DNA of 64,000 nt, taken from NCBI RefSeq assembly GCF_032302195.1, contig NZ_CP135275.1:2852001-2916000 (forward strand), in the 5' to 3' direction. Made by a program: the position numbers and the translations under genes. The stretch's first letter is position 1. Each line of letters opens with the position of its first letter. The notes beneath the pieces were generated by a model. It did no database searches, was not told the origin of the DNA, and worked only from the letters and a program-made list of their open reading frames with translations. Origin of the DNA: Paenibacillus sp. MMS20-IR301. GTDB taxonomy: Bacteria; Bacillota; Bacilli; Paenibacillales; Paenibacillaceae. Shown piece by piece: positions 1-8,831 of the stretch.

Positions 1-788
1 TCAATTATACTGCGCTGCTCCTCCGCAATTTCAAACGCCTTAATATCCCACTTTAATCCTTCCACTCCCTCATTTATGAATGTAACCAGCGGATAAATCA
101 GCACCTGCAATGCAACCATGTTCAGCCCCAGATCCCGGTCCTTAACGGCTACTGCTGCTGTCAAGTTACCGCCTGCACTGTCTCCGCCGACAGCAATTTT
201 GCTCCGGTCGATGCCATATTCTTCAGCGTGATCATAAATATGCTTTACCGCATGGAAGCAGTCATTGAAGCCGTTCGGGAATTTCTTTTCCGGCGCCAGG
301 GAGTAATCAATGTTAAAGACAACCGCATCCGCCAGCTCAGCTATCAGGCGGCATGGATGCTCCAATGTATATATACTCCCGCCAATAAAACCTCCGCCAT
401 GTAAGAAAATCAGACAGGGCTTGCCGGCTTGCCGCATTGACTTTCTCGGGTAATAACGCCATAATCCAACTTCATTACCTTCAAAATTAAGCTGCTCATA
501 CCTGGTGTGGATCTCAACCGTGTTCAAATTCCGGTTCGGGAATCCCATATTGTCTCTCATGGTTTGCAGAGCAAGCTCAGGAGACTCAGTGGCAGACGAA
601 TTCCCTGCTCCAGGCCCCTCTTCTTTCCCTACCCAGTGCTTAGTAATGATTGCAAGCTCATAGGGATCTATTAAGCCTGGTCCAGGTTCTTCAGGATTGA
701 CCTTCTCAATTAATTTTATCCCGCCATGGTCTGCAGCTTTCTGCTGTTCCTGTAAAGCATCCACAAGCTCTTTCTTATACAATCTCAT
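1..788 (-). CDS. Alpha/beta hydrolase of the HSL/esterase family (3' end beyond window)
   Basis: The open frame starts at an ATG at 788 and runs off the left edge, so only about 262 N-terminal residues are visible. The oxyanion-hole motif HGGGF is at residues 130-134 and the nucleophile elbow GDSAGG at 202-207 (Ser204). Together these define the hormone-sensitive-lipase branch of alpha/beta hydrolases, which hydrolyse short acyl esters. There is no signal peptide, so it is probably cytoplasmic. It is the last visible gene of the minus-strand sugar cluster, 157 bp beyond the AraC regulator, so it could be an acetyl-xylan-type or other esterase. The substrate cannot be read from sequence. The catalytic Asp and His lie outside the window. 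Confidence 0.85.
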   Translation of the reverse strand, partial: MRLYKKELVDALQEQQKAADHGGIKLIEKVNPEEPGPGLIDPYELAIITKHWVGKEEGPGAGNSSATESPELALQTMRDNMGFPNRNLNTVEIHTRYEQLNFEGNEVGLWRYYPRKSMRQAGKPCLIFLHGGGFIGGSIYTLEHPCRLIAELADAVVFNIDYSLAPEKKFPNGFNDCFHAVKHIYDHAEEYGIDRSKIAVGGDSAGGNLTAAVAVKDRDLGLNMVALQVLIYPLVTFINEGVEGLKWDIKAFEIAEEQRSII

Positions 789-945
789 TATAAAAAACCT
801 CCATTTTATCGCCAGTGTCACATTAAACCGCTTACAAAAACTATTTTAAAGGAAACCGCTGTCTTTCACCCGTTCATTATTAACCTTTTTACAGGCGAAT
901 CCTGACCATAGGACCTCTGGAACAGACAGAAAAAGCCCAACGCTG

Positions 946-1821
946 TCATTGGACTCTTCCGCCAAGCCTATGTTTCCGGTATTCGTGTGGTGTTGTTCTA
1001 TAAACAGCTTTAAATACGCGGCTAAATGATTTCTCGTTAGGAAAACCGTGCTCAAACGCAATGCGGGTAATGGAAATATCGGTATTCATTAAATCACGGT
1101 AGGCATGCTCTAAGCGGATCGTATTAAGATACTGAAGAATCGTCATGCCGATATGTTTCCTGAAAAAACGGGACAGATATTCCCCAGTCAGGCTAAACCG
1201 GGCAGCCAGCACTTCAATCGGCAGTTCCTGATTATAATGCTGCTTAATATAGTTTGTTATACTGGTTAGCCGTTCCAAATGCTTATAGGTTTGTATTACC
1301 CCGGCAGGCTTTTCAATCAAGAAATGACTTAGCAGTATGTACATAAGCTGATATGACAAACCTTTGATTTCAATATCTGCGAGCGGGTCACTCCCGTAAC
1401 AGAGATAAGCATCCGTGATCCGGCCGAGAATGTCACGTAATTTGCTTAATTTCATGCGCTGCTTATGACTATGCTCCTGCATATGTCTTGATACACAATG
1501 AATGGAATAACGGTCCATCTCTGAGAAGCTCTCTTTAATAAATTCATATGGAATCTGCAGAGTTAACGCCAACCGGTCCGATCCTGCGGAAACTGAAAAG
1601 GAATGAACCGCATTTGAATTAATCACCACGATGTCGCCTTGCTCCGAGGTGTACGACGCCCCCTCAACGTAGATCTCATCGATCCGGCCCCGGATAACAT
1701 AAGATATCTCCACACTCTCATGCCAATGCCTCGGGACATACTGCTCAGCACCCGATGTGTGAAGGATTATTTTGACTGGTACAATATCGTCATGTTTAAT
1801 GAGCTCATACTTGTAATTCAT
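946..1821 (-). CDS. AraC-family transcriptional regulator with cupin sensor domain
   Basis: A 291-residue protein with an N-terminal AraC-type cupin (HWHE motif near residue 34) and a C-terminal double helix-turn-helix. The C-terminal part shows the family pattern, including EYLSRFFRKHIG and the closing FSRVFKAVYRTTPHEYR. Such proteins bind a sugar in the cupin and activate neighbouring catabolic genes. It lies between the GH43 gene and an esterase on the same strand, 210 bp downstream of GH43, so it may have its own promoter. The start is the ATG at 1821, and the ribosome binding site is weak. The ligand is unknown; a pentose or xylo-oligosaccharide is an inference from neighbours. Confidence 0.9.
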   Translation of the reverse strand: MNYKYELIKHDDIVPVKIILHTSGAEQYVPRHWHESVEISYVIRGRIDEIYVEGASYTSEQGDIVVINSNAVHSFSVSAGSDRLALTLQIPYEFIKESFSEMDRYSIHCVSRHMQEHSHKQRMKLSKLRDILGRITDAYLCYGSDPLADIEIKGLSYQLMYILLSHFLIEKPAGVIQTYKHLERLTSITNYIKQHYNQELPIEVLAARFSLTGEYLSRFFRKHIGMTILQYLNTIRLEHAYRDLMNTDISITRIAFEHGFPNEKSFSRVFKAVYRTTPHEYRKHRLGGRVQ

Positions 1822-2031
1822 CTCGGGCCAGCTCTCTTCAATGCGGAATTGTTAACACATTTGATCACATCATCATGATTAACAATATCGCATTTCATCG
1901 CGTCATTTCAATAAGATTATAGGGAGTGAACTTGTGCCAAGAGCTATGGATGAAATATTGATCTTCTGCATTCTAACAAATAGTTGTCAGAATTCCCTCA
2001 CTTCTTGAAGTCATATATACCGCTTGATGAG

Positions 2032-3603
2032 TTATTTCATTGTATGCTGTATCATTTCTTTCTGAATATAATCAAAATACTCAAAGTGGGCCGGAGACTG
2101 GCTCGGCCGGCCGTTTCCTGTCGCATACATCCCGAAGAATACTCCGGTAAAGCCTCCCGCAACCTCGGTCGCAACATAGGAGCACTCCCCGCTGCCGATG
2201 GTAACCTCCTCCTGGCCTGCTAAGGAATAGCTGAAGCTATAATTCCGGGAATCCGCACGGATGTTCAGAATCACCTCGCTCGCCTCCAGCGCCTTCTCCC
2301 ATTCCACCTTCACGAGTGAACCGATACGCCGGCGCAGGAATAGCGTTCTCTGGCCGCTATTTCTCCTTACTCCAATCTCGTAATGCGCCTTCTCATTCAT
2401 GTAGACGGTAAGCCCCGCCTCTTCCCCTTCATTTCCGGGATCAAACAGCAGCTGTGCTGAGACAACGCAATCGAAATCCTGCTGCCTGCGGCCGGCGAAG
2501 GCTAACTGCTGGGAATCGTCCAGCGTATATTCTGTTCCATATAGTGTAAGACAGCTTTCCCGCTCGGAAAGAGAGTAGCTGTGTTCAGGCGGATTCTTAT
2601 AGAAGTTCCACTGGAAGCCCGGAACCTCTCTATCGAAATCGTCACGGCCGAAACGGGATAACGCCGGATCATAACCCGCGAAAAATCCCGGCCCTTCCAT
2701 CTCGGCATCTACTCTGCCCTGCTCTCCAATGACCGGCCAGCCGTCCTCCGTCCAGGTTACAGGTGCCAGATAAGTTTCCCTGCCCAGATGGTGGTGGAAA
2801 GGATATCCGACCGGACGGATACCAAGCAATACGGTCCACCATGAACCGTCATGGGCCTGTACCAAATCTGCATGACCTGTGGCCTGGACCGGATGGCTGG
2901 TGCTCCTGTGTGACAGAACTGGATTATATGGACAGGCTTCAAAAGGTCCGTAAGGCTGCCCGCTTCTGGCAACGGTCACCATATGGCCGTACTCTGTACC
3001 GCCTTCAGCAATGACCAGATAATAGAAGCCATTGATAGGATACAGGTGCGGCCCCTCAGGGAAGCAGCCGCCGGTCCCCTCCCAGATCAATCGCCTTTCT
3101 GTCAGAATGTCACCGGTAGCGGGGTTAATTTCTGCCTGGTATACTCCCGGGACGGCATCCTTATGGCTGCCGGTACCTGTGATGTATACTTTTCCGTCTT
3201 CGTCAAATAAAAGCGAGGGATCAATTCCTCCCCATTGATCGAGATACAGCGGCTCTGACCAGGGGCCCTCGGGCTTATCTGCCTGGATTATAAAGTTCCG
3301 TCCCCCAACTGTATTGGTTGTCACAATATAGAAGCGCCCGTTATGAAACCTGATCGTCGGAGCGTAAATCCCCATATAACTGAATAAGGGTCCGTCTGCG
3401 CCCTCACTGCTGAGTAAGGGTACCTGGCTCTCCCTTGTTAATCCGTAACCGATCTGCCGCCAGTTGACCAGATCTTGACTGTGAAATACGGGTAAGCCGG
3501 GAAAGTATCCAAACGAGCTGTTCACGAGGTAATAGTCGTTATTCACCCGGCATATACTCGGGTCCGGATAAGCTCCGCTGATAATCGGATTGTTGAATTT
3601 CAT
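2032..3603 (-). CDS. Glycoside hydrolase family 43 beta-xylosidase/arabinofuranosidase
   Basis: A 523-residue, leaderless (cytoplasmic) GH43 enzyme. The expected catalytic carboxylates are visible: general base Asp14 in YPDPS, pKa-modulating Asp128 in GGIDPS, and general acid Glu183 in FPEGPH. The five-bladed propeller covers about residues 1-310. A C-terminal concanavalin-like beta-sandwich (about 320-515) is typical of the XynB-like subgroup, so length and architecture are complete. It would cleave imported xylo- or arabino-oligosaccharides. It is 21 bp downstream of the second permease gene, apparently the last enzyme gene of the transport operon. Whether xyloside or arabinofuranoside is preferred cannot be decided from sequence alone. 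Confidence 0.92.
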   Translation of the reverse strand: MKFNNPIISGAYPDPSICRVNNDYYLVNSSFGYFPGLPVFHSQDLVNWRQIGYGLTRESQVPLLSSEGADGPLFSYMGIYAPTIRFHNGRFYIVTTNTVGGRNFIIQADKPEGPWSEPLYLDQWGGIDPSLLFDEDGKVYITGTGSHKDAVPGVYQAEINPATGDILTERRLIWEGTGGCFPEGPHLYPINGFYYLVIAEGGTEYGHMVTVARSGQPYGPFEACPYNPVLSHRSTSHPVQATGHADLVQAHDGSWWTVLLGIRPVGYPFHHHLGRETYLAPVTWTEDGWPVIGEQGRVDAEMEGPGFFAGYDPALSRFGRDDFDREVPGFQWNFYKNPPEHSYSLSERESCLTLYGTEYTLDDSQQLAFAGRRQQDFDCVVSAQLLFDPGNEGEEAGLTVYMNEKAHYEIGVRRNSGQRTLFLRRRIGSLVKVEWEKALEASEVILNIRADSRNYSFSYSLAGQEEVTIGSGECSYVATEVAGGFTGVFFGMYATGNGRPSQSPAHFEYFDYIQKEMIQHTMK

Positions 3604-3624
3604 TGGTATGCTCCTTATCTCTTT

Positions 3625-4515
3625 TTATTTCACAGCACCAATAGTGATCCCTTTTACAAAATACTTCTGGAAAAAAGGATAAGCGACCAGGATCGGCAGA
3701 ACACCGATTGCCGCTATTGCCATCCGGACGGATGTGCTCGGCAGCTCCGCAATCGCTGCTCCGGCGTTCACGCCTGCGGCATTACTGTTGCTTGTGAGGA
3801 ACTGGATATCCATCACCATCTTGGTGAGAATGGTCTGAATCCCGAACATCCGGGTGTCCGTGATATAGATCAGGCCGTTGAACCAGTCATTCCAGTAAGC
3901 AATGGCCTGAAACAGGCCAATCGTAGCCATTATGGGCATGGACAGCGGAAGAATGATCCGGTAGAAAATTTTGATCTCTCCCGCCCCGTCTATACTCGCC
4001 GCATCAATCAGTGCAGGCGGAATCGAGGTCAGGAAGAATGTCCGGACCAGCAGGATATTAAAGCCGTTCATCAGCAGGCCGGGCAGGAGCAGGCCGAAAA
4101 GTGTATTTTTGATATCAAAGAGTTGTGTATATACCAAATAGGTCGGTACCAGACCGCCGTTAAAGAGCATAGTAAAAAAGACAATAAAGGTCCAGAATCT
4201 GTTCAGCGGCATATCCCGGCGGGACAACGGATAAGCCAGCATTGAGGTAATGGCGAGACTCACTGCAGTTCCTACCGTTGTTATAAGAATTGTAATTCCG
4301 TAAGCCCGCCCCAGCTCTAACTGATGCTGCCAGAGATACTCATAGGCCTTCAGGCTGAACGCCTCCGGGAAGAACGTATAGCCCTGCCGGACGATACTTT
4401 CTTCACTGCTGAACGATGCAATAATCAGCAGGGCAAAGGGAATCAGGCACGCAGCGGAAAAAATTCCCAATACAAGATTAGAAATCCATTTCATGGCTTT
4501 ACTCTCATTAATCAC
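3625..4515 (-). CDS. Carbohydrate ABC transporter permease (LplC/YtcP-type)
   Basis: A 296-residue integral membrane protein with about six hydrophobic segments. The cytoplasmic EAA loop (DAASIDGAGEIKIFYRIILP) contacts the ATPase. The C-terminus KGITIGAVK is characteristic of the LplC/YtcP branch of MalG-like permeases. It pairs with the permease encoded 21 bp upstream and the lipoprotein upstream of that. No ATPase gene is in the cluster. This is usual for the YesMN/LplABC type, which shares a general MsmX-like ATPase encoded elsewhere. The substrate is inferred from GH43 to be a plant-cell-wall oligosaccharide. Confidence 0.92.
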   Translation of the reverse strand: MINESKAMKWISNLVLGIFSAACLIPFALLIIASFSSEESIVRQGYTFFPEAFSLKAYEYLWQHQLELGRAYGITILITTVGTAVSLAITSMLAYPLSRRDMPLNRFWTFIVFFTMLFNGGLVPTYLVYTQLFDIKNTLFGLLLPGLLMNGFNILLVRTFFLTSIPPALIDAASIDGAGEIKIFYRIILPLSMPIMATIGLFQAIAYWNDWFNGLIYITDTRMFGIQTILTKMVMDIQFLTSNSNAAGVNAGAAIAELPSTSVRMAIAAIGVLPILVAYPFFQKYFVKGITIGAVK

Positions 4516-4536
4516 GTTCCGCTCACCCCGTTTCTG

Positions 4537-5493
4537 TTAGAATAAAGCATTATCTTTGCTGAATCTGCGTACAAGCAGATTCGCCCCGAGTACCAGGATG
4601 AAGCCGACGATGGACTGATAGACACCCGCAGCCGATGCCATACCCATATCCCCGGATACCATCAGCCCCTTGTAGACATAAGTATCAATTACGCTCGTTG
4701 TATCTGAAATAAATCCGGCATTCATCGGCACCTGATAGAACAGCCCGAAATCAGAATAGAATATCCGCCCGATGCCAAGCAGGGTCAGCATGACAATAAC
4801 CGGCGTAATCAGAGGAATGGTAATTGAGCGGATCTGCGCCCACTTGGAGGCTCCGTCCAGCGTTGCAGCTTCATAGTATTCCGTATCGATACTTATAATA
4901 GAAGCAAGAAAGATAATGCAGCTGAAGCCGATGGATTTCCACAGATGAATAATCGTTAAGATGAACGGCCAGTACTTCGGTTCGGTATACCAAGAAATCG
5001 GATCTATTCCCAGAAGCGGCAGGACTGTTTTATTCATGAACCCTGTCTCCAGGCTCAGTCCGGCATAGGCCAAGTAACCGACCACTACGAATGAAATCAG
5101 ATGCGGCAGGACAATAACACTCTGATAGAACCGGGACAGCACCTTTTTCTTAATCTCATTGAGCAGAATGGCAAAGGCAATGGCACATATCGTTCCCAGT
5201 ACGATGAACACCGCATTGTAAAGAATCGTATTTCTCGTAATGATATAAGCGTCGCTCGTCTGGAACAAATATTTGAAATTCTGAAATCCGATCCACTCGC
5301 TGCCGAAGATGCCCTTAGTGAAATTAATGTTTTTGAAAGCAATGAATATCCCCAGCATCGGCAGATAATTGTTGATCAGCAGATAGGCGATTCCCGGAAT
5401 CATCAGCAGATACAAGGGGGCATATTTAAGCTTCTTCCCGCTTCGCTTTAAGCTCAGCTGCTTCATTCGACCACACTTCCTTTCCCTTGGCAA
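4537..5493 (-). CDS. Carbohydrate ABC transporter permease (LplB/YteP-type)
   Basis: A 318-residue MalF-like permease with six predicted membrane segments and the EAA loop YEAATLDGASKWAQIRSITI. The basic N-terminus (KRSGKKLKYAPLYLLMIPG) is typical of LplB. The annotated start at 5493 may be a few residues early: an internal Met (MKQLSLKRSG, about 5466) also fits the family. It forms the inner-membrane channel together with the downstream permease. It lies 61 bp after the solute-binding protein gene, in the canonical order binding protein, permease, permease. Confidence 0.92.
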   Translation of the reverse strand: MPRERKCGRMKQLSLKRSGKKLKYAPLYLLMIPGIAYLLINNYLPMLGIFIAFKNINFTKGIFGSEWIGFQNFKYLFQTSDAYIITRNTILYNAVFIVLGTICAIAFAILLNEIKKKVLSRFYQSVIVLPHLISFVVVGYLAYAGLSLETGFMNKTVLPLLGIDPISWYTEPKYWPFILTIIHLWKSIGFSCIIFLASIISIDTEYYEAATLDGASKWAQIRSITIPLITPVIVMLTLLGIGRIFYSDFGLFYQVPMNAGFISDTTSVIDTYVYKGLMVSGDMGMASAAGVYQSIVGFILVLGANLLVRRFSKDNALF

Positions 5494-5554
5494 TAAAATA
5501 GCATTTTAATAATACGATCCAACCAGCACCCTGCCGATTGGATCGTAAGCTTGC

Positions 5555-7084
5555 CTATTTGGATGTATTGCCGGCAATCCATTCATCCAGCTGTTTCTGC
5601 TTCTCGGTGATGATGGTATTGATTCCGGCATCATCGAGCTTCTTCAGGAATTCAGGAAGAGCTTTATCCAGTTCAAGCACCCCGCTCTCAACCGCCCGGC
5701 GGTATTGGTCAAGTACCGCATTGCAGGCAGCAATTTCGGCCTTCACAGAGTCGCCGTTAAATGTAAAGCCAAGTGCTTTGGATTTGGCGGCAGACTGGTT
5801 GAATTCGTTCATCTTCACATACACTTCAGGGTCATCACCCTCAAAGACATAGGAGAGGAACTGGTTGCCGTGCATCCAGCCGTCACTCTTGTAACCGACG
5901 TTGTCGCCTGTGACCCCATCAGGATAATGAATTACATTATCTGAGCCTTCGGCCTTTACGTAATGCTTGCCTTCAATACCCCAGTCAATCAGATTTACAA
6001 TCTCCTTGTCAGTGTACATCAGGTTCAGGAACTGCAATGCCTTTTCCGGCTGCTCCGAAGTAGCTGCAACACCAATGGCTACGTTAGTCACCGTATCCGT
6101 CATGGCGACTGGCGCCTGGGTGCGTGCGGCTGTCATTTCCACCCCGACATTGCGGCTTTCCTGTGTTTCAAAGCCCGGTTTCATTGCAGATAACCAGCTG
6201 GCTGCTTTGCCGCTTTTCACCATCACATTATTTAATTCCGGACTGGTTGCGGCGTCCTTGACCAGGTAGCCCGCCAGATACCACTCGCGGATCTTGGTCA
6301 CAATCTGTTTGTATTCCTCAGAAGCGAACAGGTTAACGACGTTCGTATCATCAAGACCATGGTTAAGCAGGACACCCAGATTATTCCCGAGCGGGTCCTG
6401 GATTCCGTAAGTACTGAGAATCGACCCGTTCGTCAGGTTGGTTGCACCGGCCATTCCCGGCTCGTTCTCTTTAACCGCTTTGAAGATGAATTCAAAGTCA
6501 TCAAAGGCTTTGACATTATCGAGGTCAATGTTATATTTGTCCACGATATCCTTGCGGACTACGATTCCGAAATCCTGAGCCAGGTCGCGGAGACTCGGTA
6601 CACCGTAGCTGACGCCCCCTACCTTGGTAGCGTTATAGTAATCGACACCCAGTGCATCAATTGTGCCTTGCGCATTCGCTTCCATGATGTTGCCGATCGG
6701 ATACAAGGCTCCTTTGGCTACCTGATTGCTATAGTTACTGAGCATAGCGAACATATCCAGCTTTTCCCCGCTTGATAACATCAGGTTGATCTGGTTAGTG
6801 AAAGCGCTGTTACTAATCGGCAAAAGCTTTACCTTTACATTGATTTTGTCTACAGCAATCTTGTTAATGGCCTCCTGAACCTCCTGAATGTCAGCAGGTA
6901 CATTAGAGAAAGCCGGATAAGCGTATACCACTTCATACGGCTCCCCTTTATTTCCGGATGAATTGGCACTGCCTGATTCTTTATTCCCTCCGTTACTATT
7001 CTTTCCCCCGGAATTTCCTGAACAAGCGGTTATTGCAAGCAGGATTACCAATATGAGACTCAACCAGCCAAACTTTCTTTTCAT
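5555..7084 (-). CDS. Extracellular solute-binding lipoprotein (LplA-like) for an oligosaccharide
   Basis: A 509-residue protein with a lipoprotein signal: a basic N-terminus, a hydrophobic core and the lipobox LAITAC with Cys21 as the lipidated residue. A Ser/Gly/Asn-rich linker follows. The rest fits the large family-1 binding proteins that pair with LplB/LplC permeases. It captures substrate outside the membrane. It starts 134 bp downstream of the response regulator stop, the usual place for a YesN-controlled promoter. Ligand specificity is inferred only from the co-encoded GH43 enzyme. Confidence 0.92.
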   Translation of the reverse strand: MKRKFGWLSLILVILLAITACSGNSGGKNSNGGNKESGSANSSGNKGEPYEVVYAYPAFSNVPADIQEVQEAINKIAVDKINVKVKLLPISNSAFTNQINLMLSSGEKLDMFAMLSNYSNQVAKGALYPIGNIMEANAQGTIDALGVDYYNATKVGGVSYGVPSLRDLAQDFGIVVRKDIVDKYNIDLDNVKAFDDFEFIFKAVKENEPGMAGATNLTNGSILSTYGIQDPLGNNLGVLLNHGLDDTNVVNLFASEEYKQIVTKIREWYLAGYLVKDAATSPELNNVMVKSGKAASWLSAMKPGFETQESRNVGVEMTAARTQAPVAMTDTVTNVAIGVAATSEQPEKALQFLNLMYTDKEIVNLIDWGIEGKHYVKAEGSDNVIHYPDGVTGDNVGYKSDGWMHGNQFLSYVFEGDDPEVYVKMNEFNQSAAKSKALGFTFNGDSVKAEIAACNAVLDQYRRAVESGVLELDKALPEFLKKLDDAGINTIITEKQKQLDEWIAGNTSK

Positions 7085-7217
7085 TCTTCATCCCCCTGTA
7101 CCGTGTGTGAGTTGGAATCGAATTTGCATCGAATCTGTTTATAATGTTACAGCGGGCCACCGTTCCTCACTACTCTGTTTTCGACCTTGCATTTGGACAT
7201 TTTCGACCTGTACGCAT

Positions 7218-8813
7218 CTACTGCTTATGCTTGTTCCGGTAGTCCTTGGGATTCATCCCCACCACCTGCTTGAACCGCCGGGAGAAATGGGCCAGGTTCG
7301 TGTAACCTGTGCGGGATGCAATAGCTCCAACAGGCAGGTCGGTCTTCGCCAGCAGATCCCTGGCCAGCAGCATACGCCTGGATACAATAAGCTCCGTGAC
7401 GGAATAGCCGGCTTCCTTCTTAAAGAGCCTGTCCAGATAATCCGGGTTCAGGTAAACATGGCTGGCAACAGCCTCCCGGGTCAAATCCTCCGATTCAAGC
7501 TGCTGTAATATAAAGTTCTCCGCGTCTTTCATAATCGGCTGCGATTGCTGAACCGTTCCCGCATAATCCATTGCTTTGGCAATGGTATGCTTCATCCAAT
7601 CATTCATATCCGTCAAGGAGCGGACCGCACGCTGGAATAGAGCAGATGAGGTTTCATCGTTGAACAGCAGCTGGGCCTCAATTCCGTTAGTCTTCAGTAC
7701 GTAATAGACCATCTGCAGAAAGTTATGGTGAAACCGGTATAGGCTGTCTGCATCAACCGAATCCGCTCCACTCAGGTTATGAAGGAACTTCTCCGCCTCT
7801 GTAAGCACCCTGTCCCCATGCCCCTCCTTCAGCAGAACAGACCAGATATTCATATCCGGCAGCGCAATAGCCTGCTGGATATAGGGTTTATTTCTCCATA
7901 GCAGCACTTTATTGCTGCCAGCTACATTGTTCATGTCCCATTCTGCCAGCCGGCTCACCATATCGGTCAGTTCGTGACTAAGAACCTCATTGCCAATGTA
8001 GATGGAGATATCGCAATAGAAATAGGAGCTCGCCGTATCCATAAAAATCCGTCCTCGTGTCTGCAGCTTCTCCTGAATGTCAAGCGTGTCCTGTTCCACC
8101 GGAATCAGTGCCAGCAGCTTACGCTCCGGCAGTCCGAACAGCAGGCCGCTGCCCTGGATTCCCAGCAGCTCTGCGCCGGAGTTAATCAGGGCATATTCAA
8201 TAATTTTCTCATCACGGGAGGTAAAGGATTTGTTATAGCGCTGGATGGAAATAAGGGCAGGCAGAAGCTTAAGGCTTGTATCAAATGGAATGTTGCGTGC
8301 TTCTGCTTCCTTGCGGATCAGTTCAGGATTAGACGGAATTGTATGGTTAATAATATCCAGCCAGAACCGTTCCGCCAGCAGCGGCTGATGCTTGGCCCAG
8401 AACTCCCCGAACCGGCTGTATTGCTTGGTCTCCTTGTCTTTGTTGATCTTCTCAACGGCCCTGCGTGCGACATCACGCAATTCATCTGCAGCAACCGGTT
8501 TCAGTAAATAATCGAAGCTTCCCAGCTGTACCGCCCGCTGCGCATATCTGAAATCGGCATGACAGGTCATGAACGCAGATTCGGTGCGCGGATAATGCTC
8601 CCTTACCCAGGCCAGCAGCTCAAGTCCGCTTCCCTGCGGCATTTCGATATCACACAGCATGAAATCCACCTGCCCGCGCTCATAGATTTCTTTGGCCTGG
8701 CGGGAATTGTAAGCCGTATGGACAAGGCCAATGCCTATGGAGGCCCACTCTATTTCATTAGTTAGTGAATCTGCAAACAGCTTTTCATCGTCTACAATCA
8801 GCATAGTTAACAT
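7218..8813 (-). CDS. YesN-type response regulator (REC + AraC HTH)
   Basis: A 531-residue regulator. The N-terminal receiver has the acidic pair VDDE at residues 7-10 and phospho-acceptor Asp55 in LCDIEMP. A long middle region follows, then an AraC-type double HTH at about 430-531 ending in MNPKDYRNK. It follows the sensor kinase gene by 18 bp, so the two are co-transcribed. YesN regulators normally activate the adjacent sugar ABC operon, here the solute-binding protein onward. No specific binding site could be identified by eye. Confidence 0.93.
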   Translation of the reverse strand: MLTMLIVDDEKLFADSLTNEIEWASIGIGLVHTAYNSRQAKEIYERGQVDFMLCDIEMPQGSGLELLAWVREHYPRTESAFMTCHADFRYAQRAVQLGSFDYLLKPVAADELRDVARRAVEKINKDKETKQYSRFGEFWAKHQPLLAERFWLDIINHTIPSNPELIRKEAEARNIPFDTSLKLLPALISIQRYNKSFTSRDEKIIEYALINSGAELLGIQGSGLLFGLPERKLLALIPVEQDTLDIQEKLQTRGRIFMDTASSYFYCDISIYIGNEVLSHELTDMVSRLAEWDMNNVAGSNKVLLWRNKPYIQQAIALPDMNIWSVLLKEGHGDRVLTEAEKFLHNLSGADSVDADSLYRFHHNFLQMVYYVLKTNGIEAQLLFNDETSSALFQRAVRSLTDMNDWMKHTIAKAMDYAGTVQQSQPIMKDAENFILQQLESEDLTREAVASHVYLNPDYLDRLFKKEAGYSVTELIVSRRMLLARDLLAKTDLPVGAIASRTGYTNLAHFSRRFKQVVGMNPKDYRNKHKQ

Positions 8814-8831
8814 TATGCAATACCTCCAGGG